Origin: Sinohyriopsis cumingii
Taxonomy: Eukaryota > Mollusca > Bivalvia > Unionida > Unionidae
Assembly: GCA_028554795.2 (NCBI GenBank)
Contig: JAPYKE020000541.1
Coordinates: forward strand, 1-64,000
Reading direction: 5' to 3'
Length of the DNA: 64,000 nt
Below the pieces are notes generated by a model. That model ran no database searches. It was not told the origin of the DNA and saw only the letters and a program-made list of their open reading frames with translations. Position numbers and translations under genes: made by a program. Of this stretch, positions 49,050-62,458 are shown piece by piece. Within the stretch, counting starts at the first letter, position 1. Each line of letters opens with the position of its first letter.

Positions 49050-52024
49050 CTGGCTGCTTGCTTGGGCCACTTTTCTTTTATGGATTATTAACGCACGGGT
49101 GAAACAAAGTATGAGGCTTGCCTAATAAAAAAGAAAGGTTATGGAAGATAGAAGGTGTGACCTAGAAAATGATTTTTTTTTTAAAAATTCCAAGCCATCA
49201 TATTAACACTACTGTCCTTAATCAGGAAGTTGATATATTGTTTCTGGCAAACCAATCAAATGTATCTATCAAAGAAAGGTTTTGCTGATATAGAACTAGG
49301 AGATATTTGCTGAAACTTAAGCTGGAATCAAGCATCAAGGAAATGGTTAAAACATCCCGAGGGTTTCTTTGGAAAATCCTAAACTTGTTTTCAGTAATAA
49401 CATAAGTCTCAATTCTGCAATTTAAATAGTAGATAGTAATAGTCAACCTTTGTATTATGTGTAGCTCTCAAGAAGATCCCAATGTTATCAAAATGTAATG
49501 GGCTAAATGATTTAGAAATTTAGTGAAATTACAACCAAGACATACCTTATGGAATTTTTAAGTATCAGTTTGATAAAAACAAACATCCCCCCTCAATATT
49601 ATCTTTAAATATGCCAGCTGCTTTTAAATATGTCATTTAGTTTACAATAATTTAGCAAACAATAATATTTTGAAAACGTTTCATATTCATTCATATCTTA
49701 TATTCCTTGAAACTTACTGGTTTTTGTTGCCTTTCCAATCCCGACATTACGAATCTGTATTATCACTCAGATAAGCTATGGTTCAGGATTTATTTGCTAT
49801 TTACACTGCATATACAATACTTATTGGTGGTCGATAGCATGCAATATTTACTTAATCAAGGAATATGTTATGGACATCGTGCCAGGTAACACACATTTAA
49901 TCGGTGTCCCTTAAAGAGTTGATTTAATGAGTGTTCATACATACTAGCCTTTGCAAACAAAATATACACAAACAGGATTAAAACAACTCTGCTTTCTTTC
50001 AGGTGAGGATTAAAGAGTGGTGTTAAAATGTGTGCAATGAAAACATTTTTTTGCAACTTTGTGCTGCTATTTTAGGAAAATTTACTTGAAATAGTTTTAA
50101 CAATTAGTGGTGTTAACAATTATGTTAAAGACTAGTGACAACGTCCAAGATGACTCCATGTTTTCATTTGCCACAAATGAATCTCTCACCAGGATTATCA
50201 AACTATACATTATTCTCAATACACACCAAAATAGCGACAGTGAATTTAATTGTATATAAAGGTCAAACATCACGATTTTAATTAATTGAACATGCATAAG
50301 ATCGGTACACCTGAGACACACATTTGTCTACCTATAATGCAGACATGGTATAATCCCAATTCAATCATTCGCTTTATCGTTGAACCCGCGCTACACGTTT
50401 CTATTCATTCACACGTAGTATAACGTTACCTAGATTATCCATTTGAAATGATAACTCGAACGACACGTACGTCTCCAGTTGTACAGATATCTATCACGTT
50501 ATTTCAGTGTTATGCTGTATATAATAAACAGAACCACATATGTGTCCCCTGATCATGCAGATTTGTTATAACATTAACTAGGTGATCTCTGTTATAGTTA
50601 ACATTCCATATGCAACATCCCTATCCTGCAGACTTTAGAATAAGAGAATAAGAGAACTGCTGTTTCCCGAATTTCCGAATATCAAAAAGATTTTCCTGCC
50701 AGTATGAATCCGATACGCAATTCTTAATGGCAGTAGTGTTATTACCGCTCAAAACCTATGTGACAAATATTGAGTTATTGTCCCGACTGAGATAGTTGGA
50801 AGAAAATTAACAGAGAAAGAAGGAATATTTGTAAATTCATTCTTGTTTTGCTGGTGTCTTGTCTGAAAATGTATTTATGAAAATCGTTAGATTTTGAACT
50901 GGTGAAATTATCATGTATCACATATGTTTTTTTAACTAGAGATGTAGCTGTTAAAGTCAGAAAATCTGTGCAAATTCTGTTTACGAATAATGCTGACTTG
51001 GTTTTACCATGTTGCTATTTAATGTTGTTTCCAAGGATCAAATATTAGACAGATAACGTTTACTTCTCTTTCAGTTAGCTGCACTCCATCGTCAGCGAAT
51101 GCAGTTCAGTAGCAAAGACACACTTAGCTAATAACTGACTTATTATTCGGTTTAATATAATTCTTCCCAACACAGATTTATCATAACCAATCAAACCAAC
51201 ATGAACCTAAGAAATGTATAAACGGAGACGTATATACAAATAACAGATAGCTTAGGTTCTTACGGTAGGTATTGCTTCCATTATGGCTATTTACTTTTAG
51301 TTACGGCATTTTATATTTACTGAAGTTCTGCAACCGTTAGTCATGACTTTTCTAGTGTTTTCAGTAGGTTACATATCAATAGCATGATTCATTACGAAAA
51401 TGGCTTTAATATAATAAATTATGTAAGTGCAATCAGAAAGTTTCATTTGTACTGCCATATTGTGCACACCTAATTCGATGATTCCTTTTAACACAAACCC
51501 CAAACCGTGCATGGTGCAAACCCCAACCTAAGCATTCGTTCACAGGAACCGTATGTAAATTTCCCTAACCTGCAGATGAAACACTGAATCAGTTTAATAA
51601 TTTGACCGACCACATCTATGCCCCTTTGATCGAGTAGACTGATCACAACCCCAGTTCATCATAAATCTGTATATTAACCTGGACCACAATTGTTTTCCAT
51701 TATCTTGCATTTATTTATTTTGTTAGGAATAGAAATAGAAATCAAGGAAATAGTTGAAAACCTTTGCGACAAATTAGGGAAGAAAGTTAACAAGCTAAAT
51801 ACTTGACAGAGAAGGATGACCATTCAAATATTAAGAGGATACAAATATATATATGACAAAACGAAGACTAAAAATGAGTTTGGTGCTAAATTAACCACAT
51901 ATAAAAAGTAATAAATGTAAAATCCGTTTAAGAAAATTGGTTTGCAGTACTATGAACAGGTTCAAAATTTACTCGATAAAATTATGAAATATTTTTGAGA
52001 ATTAAAAGTATCTTTTGTTCCAGA
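49050..52024. other. AT-rich spacer, copy 8
   Basis: Carries the copy 7-9 markers at 50509 and about 51317. No gene seen. Confidence 0.7.
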
Positions 52025-53456
52025 CTAAGTTATTTGCATAATTGGAAGTTGCCCCATTTCATGTCTAAAGCATACTGCGGACAAAACCACAAAAGTTCGT
52101 GCACTGAAGCTAGTTTGCCACGCTGTTCCATACCATTTTGTTTTCACCGCAGACAGATCCAAATTAGAATCGTACCTGAAATTAAATTCCAAGTTTCTGG
52201 AGATTACATTAAGCTTGTCCTATGCATGTGTTCATGCAATGTAAGTTAGGGAATTCTTACTATGGCGGTTTGGGATTCGTATTACTTTATTTCTAGGTCA
52301 AAGCCTATATCACTCGTGACATTTTCTTATTTAGTACATAAGTCACATAGTTTCAGCAATAGTTTCAGCAACTCGTGGAATTATTAGCAGTAATAGTCTA
52401 TGAAAGTGAAGTGACCTAAGCATGCAGCCAGAGCCAAATAGTGTCTTTGACAAATTGTTTTTATTTTACTCGACTTGTATTGTCTGTAAATCCGCAACCG
52501 AATGGTTCTTTATCTGTGCTCCGAGTTGTCGATGATTTTACATTTCCGCTAATACTGTCCCAAATTTGGCTTCAATACTTATTTCATCTTTGATGGCCAC
52601 CGAACAGAGTTGACTGGTAATGTCGAAACTACTGTGTGCCACTGCAAACATGTGTAAATAGACACATATTTGTGAATGTAATCTTACTGAAATTAATTTG
52701 CTAGACAGAGATAATGGTTAGTGCCAATATAGCCAGGACTATAATTCCGTTTGGTACACCTATGATGGTTGCTGTTACACCATGACCAACAGTTGTTGCC
52801 GCCGCAACCCCAAAAATAGAATCTACCACTAAACACGCTCGATGGTATTTCATTATGAACGCTCTTCTCTTTGTAATTGCAAGTCGCTGCTGTTTCTCCG
52901 TTTTAATTTTTTTCGCACATCGTATGATTGATGGTCCTGTTATGCAATCATAGAAAATATCTTCCAGGGGAATATTACAATTTCAGGAACCAGCACAAGC
53001 GTACCCGTGAATAAAAATGCATCTCGGCAACACATCTCCTAAACAACTGCAGATATTTGAATAAAAAGTAAGAAATTCGGTACAGATAATCGTGTTGGGA
53101 AATCTGCAAACGAGTGTGCATTTTTTCAAGCTGGTCCATATACGATCATAAATTGTGACTGCACGTGTACTTTCATTGGCATCTATGTAGCCAAGCAAAA
53201 ATATCTTCTGTGGGTTCATGCTGGCTATTTAATCGCAAAGAAACTTCAGTCATTCCTTAGCTGTCAAATACCTTTTGCTAGGCTCTTGGTGATCATATCG
53301 CTCTGTAAGCTGAGACGCAAATATACACGTTTCTTGGTGCGGTACGACCATGTGACGTACTTTAAATTGAGACACAGTGGCACTTGGTGGAAGTGCATCT
53401 GTGGTCAACGCGAGAAACGACAGCGTAAAGATTAAAAAATCGATGATTTTTTTCCG
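52025..53456 (-). pseudogene. Gene-like region B, copy 8
   Basis: Same region, Val form, no private change seen. Confidence 0.48.
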
Positions 53457-53652
53457 TCATTGACTTATCCGCGCAAGAAACACGGGCGTTGAAGCAGTTC
53501 CCGACTGAATAAACGATTTAAAAATCAACGTTTTTTTCCCGTCAGTGACTGCTCCGCGCAAACAACATCGAAACCATCCAAACTTTGTGATATAATTCAG
53601 TTCATGCGCTAATGATTAGAAAAGCCCTGCTGGATTAAGAAAAACTCATCTA

Positions 53653-55753
53653 TTGTTGAATATGATTTTACGATGGATGAAGTGGGATCGATTGCACGTG
53701 ATTGCGCTCTCGACAGATGATCAGTCGTGTTATGATGGTCTCAAAGACTTCTATAAAGCGTTGAGTGATAAAGCTTCATCGTCGTTGAGTGGCACCACCA
53801 CTGCTGATTTCATTTTCACCATTGACGAAACACCTACAGCTGACGATTAAGATTCAAGTCACCTATTCAGTCCCTCGCAACTACTTTCACGAGGTCGGCA
53901 CAAACACACTGATAAAATCTATTTAACTCAACGATACGCACATATGCCTTAAGTAATCACAATCCGTGTCATATATTAATGATATGTCGTGGCATTGGCC
54001 TTGCAAAAATCCATTGGTGTTTTTGATGTGCCGCTATCCATTCGTCGGATAGTTTTCTCGCTATCGACTTGACCGTCGCGAGGGAAAATATCCTGCTCAT
54101 TTCGATGCGACCATTAATTGATTTGTCATATAATAGAAGGCCGCAAAAGAGTCAAAGATACTTTGCAGCCGCAACAAACTGCACGAGCAGATCTCACAGC
54201 AGGTTTTGAACAAACATTTTGCCCCGCTGATTGAACTGAAAAAGAAAATTGCCGAAGCGCAACTGTACAATATGTGGCAGCCCTAAATGGAAAAGAAGAA
54301 GAACCGAGTCCAGTTCATAAAATAGCTAAACAAAACAAGGATATCAAGAAAGCAGCAACAGCAACTGCAGAGACTATTGGATACTTGTTAGCGGCTATTG
54401 TGGAAGTAAAGATGTGGAAATTGGAAAAGCCGTTGGTAGACTTTAGAATGGCAGTTGACATGATGCCATACGCGACACCCGAGTACAAGTCGCAAAAGCA
54501 AATACCGGTTCAATACTTTAAAGAAGTATCTCTTGATGCGATTTTTGAAAATTCTAGACTTGTCTCTCTTAAGAGACCAATCAACTGGAAGGATTACATA
54601 ATAATGTACCAACACAAACATACAATACACAATTTATTGATGAACAGTGGACTCATTTTATAGAACGTATAAACCATTTCAAAGACGAAAAACTAGAAAA
54701 GGTGAAACAGTATGGAGAGAACATATGACACTGCACGTATCCCAACAGGAATTGCCAAGACAACGACGACTTAAGAGTCCACTCTCATGAACATGACGTA
54801 GAGAAAGAAATAAACAACATTAGCGTGCATTTGAGGACCTTTGACAACAGCAACAAAAACGCGCAGAAGGTATACTCCCAAAACGTGAAGCACGTGTACT
54901 CCAAAGTGAAGGGTTAGCTATACCTACGTGTGCAGAAACATCAGAAAATCAACAACATGCATTCGAGGACCAACATAAAGAAAACCTTTACAATGCAGCA
55001 ATAAAGGCGTGAAGCACGTCTAATTTGAAGCGAAGAACAATAAGGAAAGGAAACGGAAAAGAACCCACGAACATTTTCCAATGTGGATGTAGAAAGAACA
55101 TGCACCTCACTTTCCCACCAGAGAAAGAATTATCCGAATGACTAGGCGAAAAAATAAGAAAGTGATGCCACCAAAAAGGGACAAAATGGAGGAGGCCTTG
55201 TTGGGCTCGAAGGAACTCACGGATAGATTGAAACACATGTGCGATCAGTTCGTGCGGTAGACAACGCACACGAAGTCAATAATGAAGCTGCATCAATTTG
55301 CCAATGAAATCTTGGATATAAAAAAAAAAAAAACATATCGCGCGTTTATGCAAGAACAGCGATGTATACGATAAACTTCATTCGTACATCACCGATGATG
55401 TGTTCTGAGAGAACTGAGACGCAGTGTATGCTACCCAAATCTATGATACGATGCAACAGGATGTTGTAAATTCAATCAAAAGTATTACCTCGATGATTAC
55501 AATCTCATCTATTAAAACTTCGTGTGACATTTTCTACAACTGCTACCGCTGATGAATCGCGCACACTTGATCGAACGAATTTATTACAGTTGGTATACGG
55601 TTGGTATATTATCCGATCACACTCGTTTGGTTGTCTGCCGGTCAACAACGACTGTCTGATTCGGTGATTGCAAATCAGGCAACGGAAAGTGAATTACTGT
55701 TGAGTAGTGAGTATAGTAGAGTGGCAATGGCGGTTTTCTCGGTCGCTGTATGA
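53653..55753 (+). pseudogene. Decayed coding region A, copy 9
   Basis: Same remnant and the same interruptions. C at 55572 pairs it with copy 8. Confidence 0.58.
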
Positions 55754-58728
55754 CTGGCTGCTTGCTTGGGCCACTTTTCTTTTATGGATTATTAACGCAC
55801 GGGTGAAACAAAGTATGAGGCTTGCCTAATAAAAAAGAAAGGTTATGGAAGATAGAAGGTGTGACCTAGAAAATGATTTTTTTTTTAAAAATTCCAAGCC
55901 ATCATATTAACACTACTGTCCTTAATCAGGAAGTTGATATATTGTTTCTGGCAAACCAATCAAATGTATCTATCAAAGAAAGGTTTTGCTGATATAGAAC
56001 TAGGAGATATTTGCTGAAACTTAAGCTGGAATCAAGCATCAAGGAAATGGTTAAAACATCCCGAGGGTTTCTTTGGAAAATCCTAAACTTGTTTTCAGTA
56101 ATAACATAAGTCTCAATTCTGCAATTTAAATAGTAGATAGTAATAGTCAACCTTTGTATTATGTGTAGCTCTCAAGAAGATCCCAATGTTATCAAAATGT
56201 AATGGGCTAAATGATTTAGAAATTTAGTGAAATTACAACCAAGACATACCTTATGGAATTTTTAAGTATCAGTTTGATAAAAACAAACATCCCCCCTCAA
56301 TATTATCTTTAAATATGCCAGCTGCTTTTAAATATGTCATTTAGTTTACAATAATTTAGCAAACAATAATATTTTGAAAACGTTTCATATTCATTCATAT
56401 CTTATATTCCTTGAAACTTACTGGTTTTTGTTGCCTTTCCAATCCCGACATTACGAATCTGTATTATCACTCAGATAAGCTATGGTTCAGGATTTATTTG
56501 CTATTTACACTGCATATACAATACTTATTGGTGGTCGATAGCATGCAATATTTACTTAATCAAGGAATATGTTATGGACATCGTGCCAGGTAACACACAT
56601 TTAATCGGTGTCCCTTAAAGAGTTGATTTAATGAGTGTTCATACATACTAGCCTTTGCAAACAAAATATACACAAACAGGATTAAAACAACTCTGCTTTC
56701 TTTCAGGTGAGGATTAAAGAGTGGTGTTAAAATGTGTGCAATGAAAACATTTTTTTGCAACTTTGTGCTGCTATTTTAGGAAAATTTACTTGAAATAGTT
56801 TTAACAATTAGTGGTGTTAACAATTATGTTAAAGACTAGTGACAACGTCCAAGATGACTCCATGTTTTCATTTGCCACAAATGAATCTCTCACCAGGATT
56901 ATCAAACTATACATTATTCTCAATACACACCAAAATAGCGACAGTGAATTTAATTGTATATAAAGGTCAAACATCACGATTTTAATTAATTGAACATGCA
57001 TAAGATCGGTACACCTGAGACACACATTTGTCTACCTATAATGCAGACATGGTATAATCCCAATTCAATCATTCGCTTTATCGTTGAACCCGCGCTACAC
57101 GTTTCTATTCATTCACACGTAGTATAACGTTACCTAGATTATCCATTTGAAATGATAACTCGAACGACACGTACGTCTCCAGTTGTACAGATATCTATCA
57201 CGTTATTTCAGTGTTATGCTGTATATAATAAACAGAACCACATATGTGTCCCCTGATCATGCAGATTTGTTATAACATTAACTAGGTGATCTCTGTTATA
57301 GTTAACATTCCATATGCAACATCCCTATCCTGCAGACTTTAGAATAAGAGAATAAGAGAACTGCTGTTTCCCGAATTTCCGAATATCAAAAAGATTTTCC
57401 TGCCAGTATGAATCCGATACGCAATTCTTAATGGCAGTAGTGTTATTACCGCTCAAAACCTATGTGACAAATATTGAGTTATTGTCCCGACTGAGATAGT
57501 TGGAAGAAAATTAACAGAGAAAGAAGGAATATTTGTAAATTCATTCTTGTTTTGCTGGTGTCTTGTCTGAAAATGTATTTATGAAAATCGTTAGATTTTG
57601 AACTGGTGAAATTATCATGTATCACATATGTTTTTTTAACTAGAGATGTAGCTGTTAAAGTCAGAAAATCTGTGCAAATTCTGTTTACGAATAATGCTGA
57701 CTTGGTTTTACCATGTTGCTATTTAATGTTGTTTCCAAGGATCAAATATTAGACAGATAACGTTTACTTCTCTTTCAGTTAGCTGCACTCCATCGTCAGC
57801 GAATGCAGTTCAGTAGCAAAGACACACTTAGCTAATAACTGACTTATTATTCGGTTTAATATAATTCTTCCCAACACAGATTTATCATAACCAATCAAAC
57901 CAACATGAACCTAAGAAATGTATAAACGGAGACGTATATACAAATAACAGATAGCTTAGGTTCTTACGGTAGGTATTGCTTCCATTATGGCTATTTACTT
58001 TTAGTTACGGCATTTTATATTTACTGAAGTTCTGCAACCGTTAGTCATGACTTTTCTAGTGTTTTCAGTAGGTTACATATCAATAGCATGATTCATTACG
58101 AAAATGGCTTTAATATAATAAATTATGTAAGTGCAATCAGAAAGTTTCATTTGTACTGCCATATTGTGCACACCTAATTCGATGATTCCTTTTAACACAA
58201 ACCCCAAACCGTGCATGGTGCAAACCCCAACCTAAGCATTCGTTCACAGGAACCGTATGTAAATTTCCCTAACCTGCAGATGAAACACTGAATCAGTTTA
58301 ATAATTTGACCGACCACATCTATGCCCCTTTGATCGAGTAGACTGATCACAACCCCAGTTCATCATAAATCTGTATATTAACCTGGACCACAATTGTTTT
58401 CCATTATCTTGCATTTATTTATTTTGTTAGGAATAGAAATAGAAATCAAGGAAATAGTTGAAAACCTTTGCGACAAATTAGGGAAGAAAGTTAACAAGCT
58501 AAATACTTGACAGAGAAGGATGACCATTCAAATATTAAGAGGATACAAATATATATATGACAAAACGAAGACTAAAAATGAGTTTGGTGCTAAATTAACC
58601 ACATATAAAAAGTAATAAATGTAAAATCCGTTTAAGAAAATTGGTTTGCAGTACTATGAACAGGTTCAAAATTTACTCGATAAAATTATGAAATATTTTT
58701 GAGAATTAAAAGTATCTTTTGTTCCAGA
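55754..58728. other. AT-rich spacer, copy 9
   Basis: Carries the copy 7-9 markers at 57213 and about 58021. No gene seen. Confidence 0.7.
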
Positions 58729-60160
58729 CTAAGTTATTTGCATAATTGGAAGTTGCCCCATTTCATGTCTAAAGCATACTGCGGACAAAACCACAAAAGT
58801 TCGTGCACTGAAGCTAGTTTGCCACGCTGTTCCATACCATTTTGTTTTCACCGCAGACAGATCCAAATTAGAATCGTACCTGAAATTAAATTCCAAGTTT
58901 CTGGAGATTACATTAAGCTTGTCCTATGCATGTGTTCATGCAATGTAAGTTAGGGAATTCTTACTATGGCGGTTTGGGATTCGTATTACTTTATTTCTAG
59001 GTCAAAGCCTATATCACTCGTGACATTTTCTTATTTAGTACATAAGTCACATAGTTTCAGCAATAGTTTCAGCAACTCGTGGAATTATTAGCAGTAATAG
59101 TCTATGAAAGTGAAGTGACCTAAGCATGCAGCCAGAGCCAAATAGTGTCTTTGACAAATTGTTTTTATTTTACTCGACTTGTATTGTCTGTAAATCCGCA
59201 ACCGAATGGTTCTTTATCTGTGCTCCGAGTTGTCGATGATTTTACATTTCCGCTAATACTGTCCCAAATTTGGCTTCAATACTTATTTCATCTTTGATGG
59301 CCACCGAACAGAGTTGACTGGTAATGTCGAAACTACTGTGTGCCACTGCAAACATGTGTAAATAGACACATATTTGTGAATGTAATCTTACTGAAATTAA
59401 TTTGCTAGACAGAGATAATGGTTAGTGCCAATATAGCCAGGACTATAATTCCGTTTGGTACACCTATGATGGTTGCTGTTACACCATGACCAACAGTTGT
59501 TGCCGCCGCAACCCCAAAAATAGAATCTACCACTAAACACGCTCGATGGTATTTCATTATGAACGCTCTTCTCTTTGTAATTGCAAGTCGCTGCTGTTTC
59601 TCCGTTTTAATTTTTTTCGCACATCGTATGATTGATGGTCCTGTTATGCAATCATAGAAAATATCTTCCAGGGGAATATTACAATTTCAGGAACCAGCAC
59701 AAGCGTACCCGTGAATAAAAATGCATCTCGGCAACACATCTCCTAAACAACTGCAGATATTTGAATAAAAAGTAAGAAATTCGGTACAGATAATCGTGTT
59801 GGGAAATCTGCAAACGAGTGTGCATTTTTTCAAGCTGGTCCATATACGATCATAAATTGTGACTGCACGTGTACTTTCATTGGCATCTATGTAGCCAAGC
59901 AAAAATATCTTCTGTGGGTTCATGCTGGCTATTTAATCGCAAAGAAACTTCAGTCATTCCTTAGCTGTCAAATACCTTTTGCTAGGCTCTTGGTGATCAT
60001 ATCGCTCTGTAAGCTGAGACGCAAATATACACGTTTCTTGGTGCGGTACGACCATGTGACGTACTTTAAATTGAGACACAGTGGCACTTGGTGGAAGTGC
60101 ATCTGTGGTCAACGCGAGAAACGACAGCGTAAAGATTAAAAAATCGATGATTTTTTTCCG
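58729..60160 (-). pseudogene. Gene-like region B, copy 9
   Basis: Same region, Val form, no private change seen. This is the last complete copy; copy 10 is cut before reaching it. Confidence 0.48.
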
Positions 60161-60356
60161 TCATTGACTTATCCGCGCAAGAAACACGGGCGTTGAAGCA
60201 GTTCCCGACTGAATAAACGATTTAAAAATCAACGTTTTTTTCCCGTCAGTGACTGCTCCGCGCAAACAACATCGAAACCATCCAAACTTTGTGATATAAT
60301 TCAGTTCATGCGCTAATGATTAGAAAAGCCCTGCTGGATTAAGAAAAACTCATCTA

Positions 60357-62458
60357 TTGTTGAATATGATTTTACGATGGATGAAGTGGGATCGATTGCA
60401 CGTGATTGCGCTCTCGACAGATGATCAGTCGTGTTATGATGGTCTCAAAGACTTCTATAAAGCGTTGAGTGATAAAGCTTCATCGTCGTTGAGTGGCACC
60501 ACCACTGCTGATTTCATTTTCACCATTGACGAAACACCTACAGCTGACGATTAAGATTCAAGTCACCTATTCAGTCCCTCGCAACTACTTTCACGAGGTC
60601 GGCACAAACACACTGATAAAATCTATTTAACTCAACGATACGCACATATGCCTTAAGTAATCGCAATCCGTGTCATATATTAATGATATGTCGTGGCATT
60701 GGCCTTGCAAAAATCCATTGGTGTTTTTGATGTGCCGCTATCCATTCGTCGGATAGTTTTCTCGCTATCGACTTGACCGTCGCGAGGGAAAATATCCTGC
60801 TCATTTCGATGCGACCATTAATTGATTTGTCATATAATAGAAGGCCGCAAAAGAGTCAAAGATACTTTGCAGCCGCAACAAACTGCACGAGCAGATCTCA
60901 CAGCAGGTTTTGAACAAACATTTTGCCCCGCTGATTGAACTGAAAAAGAAAATTGCCGAAGCGCAACTGTACAATATGTGGCAGCCCTAAATGGAAAAGA
61001 AGAAGAACCGAGTCCAGTTCATAAAATAGCTAAACAAAACAAGGATATCAAGAAAGCAGCAACAGCAACTGCAGAGACTATTGGATACTTGTTAGCGGCT
61101 ATTGTGGAAGTAAAGATGTGGAAATTGGAAAAGCCGTTGGTAGACTTTAGAATGGCAGTTGACATGATGCCATACGCGACACCCGAGTACAAGTCGCAAA
61201 AGCAAATACCGGTTCAATACTTTAAAGAAGTATCTCTTGATGCGATTTTTGAAAATTCTAGACTTGTCTCTCTTAAGAGACCAATCAACTGGAAGGATTA
61301 CATAATAATGTACCAACACAAACATACAATACACAATTTATTGATGAACAGTGGACTCATTTTATAGAACGTATAAACCATTTCAAAGACGAAAAACTAG
61401 AAAAGGTGAAACAGTATGGAGAGAACATATGACACTGCACGTATCCCAACAGGAATTGCCAAGACAACGACGACTTAAGAGTCCACTCTCATGAACATGA
61501 CGTAGAGAAAGAAATAAACAACATTAGCGTGCATTTGAGGACCTTTGACAACAGCAACAAAAACGCGCAGAAGGTATACTCCCAAAACGTGAAGCACGTG
61601 TACTCCAAAGTGAAGGGTTAGCTATACCTACGTGTGCAGAAACATCAGAAAATCAACAACATGCATTCGAGGACCAACATAAAGAAAACCTTTACAATGC
61701 AGCAATAAAGGCGTGAAGCACGTCTAATTTGAAGCGAAGAACAATAAGGAAAGGAAACGGAAAAGAACCCACGAACATTTTCCAATGTGGATGTAGAAAG
61801 AACATGCACCTCACTTTCCCACCAGAGAAAGAATTATCCGAATGACTAGGCGAAAAAATAAGAAAGTGATGCCACCAAAAAGGGACAAAATGGAGGAGGC
61901 CTTGTTGGGCTCGAAGGAACTCACGGATAGATTGAAACACATGTGCGATCAGTTCGTGCGGTAGACAACGCACACGAAGTCAATAATGAAGCTGCATCAA
62001 TTTGCCAATGAAATCTTGGATATAAAAAAAAAAAAAAACATATCGCGCGTTTATGCAAGAACAGCGATGTATACGATAAACTTCATTCGTACATCACCGA
62101 TGATGTGTTCTGAGAGAACTGAGACGCAGTGTATGCTACCCAAATCTATGATACGATGCAACAGGATGTTGTAAATTCAATCAAAAGTATTACCTCGATG
62201 ATTACAATCTCATCTATTAAAACTTCGTGTGACATTTTCTACAACTGCTACCGCTGATGAATCGCGCACACTTGATAGAACGAATTTATTACAGTTGGTA
62301 TACGGTTGGTATATTATCCGATCACACTCGTTTGGTTGTCTGCCGGTCAACAACGACTGTCTGATTCGGTGATTGCAAATCAGGCAACGGAAAGTGAATT
62401 ACTGTTGAGTAGTGAGTATAGTAGAGTGGCAATGGCGGTTTTCTCGGTCGCTGTATGA
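60357..62458 (+). pseudogene. Decayed coding region A, copy 10
   Basis: Same remnant and the same interruptions. It lacks the copy 8/9 change and carries G at 60663. Confidence 0.58.

Larger units (their letters stand above)
46949..53652 (+). repeat. Array unit, copy 8
   Basis: Complete unit of 6704 bp. It shares C at 48868 with copy 9 only, and G at 50509 and the inserted T near 51317 with copies 7 and 9. The poly-A run is 14 long. It is nearly indistinguishable from copy 9. Confidence 0.97.
53653..60356 (+). repeat. Array unit, copy 9
   Basis: Complete unit of 6704 bp. It has C at 55572 (shared with copy 8), and G at 57213 and the inserted T near 58021 (shared with copies 7 and 8). The poly-A run is 14 long, as in copy 8. 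Copies 8 and 9 are the most alike adjacent pair in the window. Confidence 0.97.
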
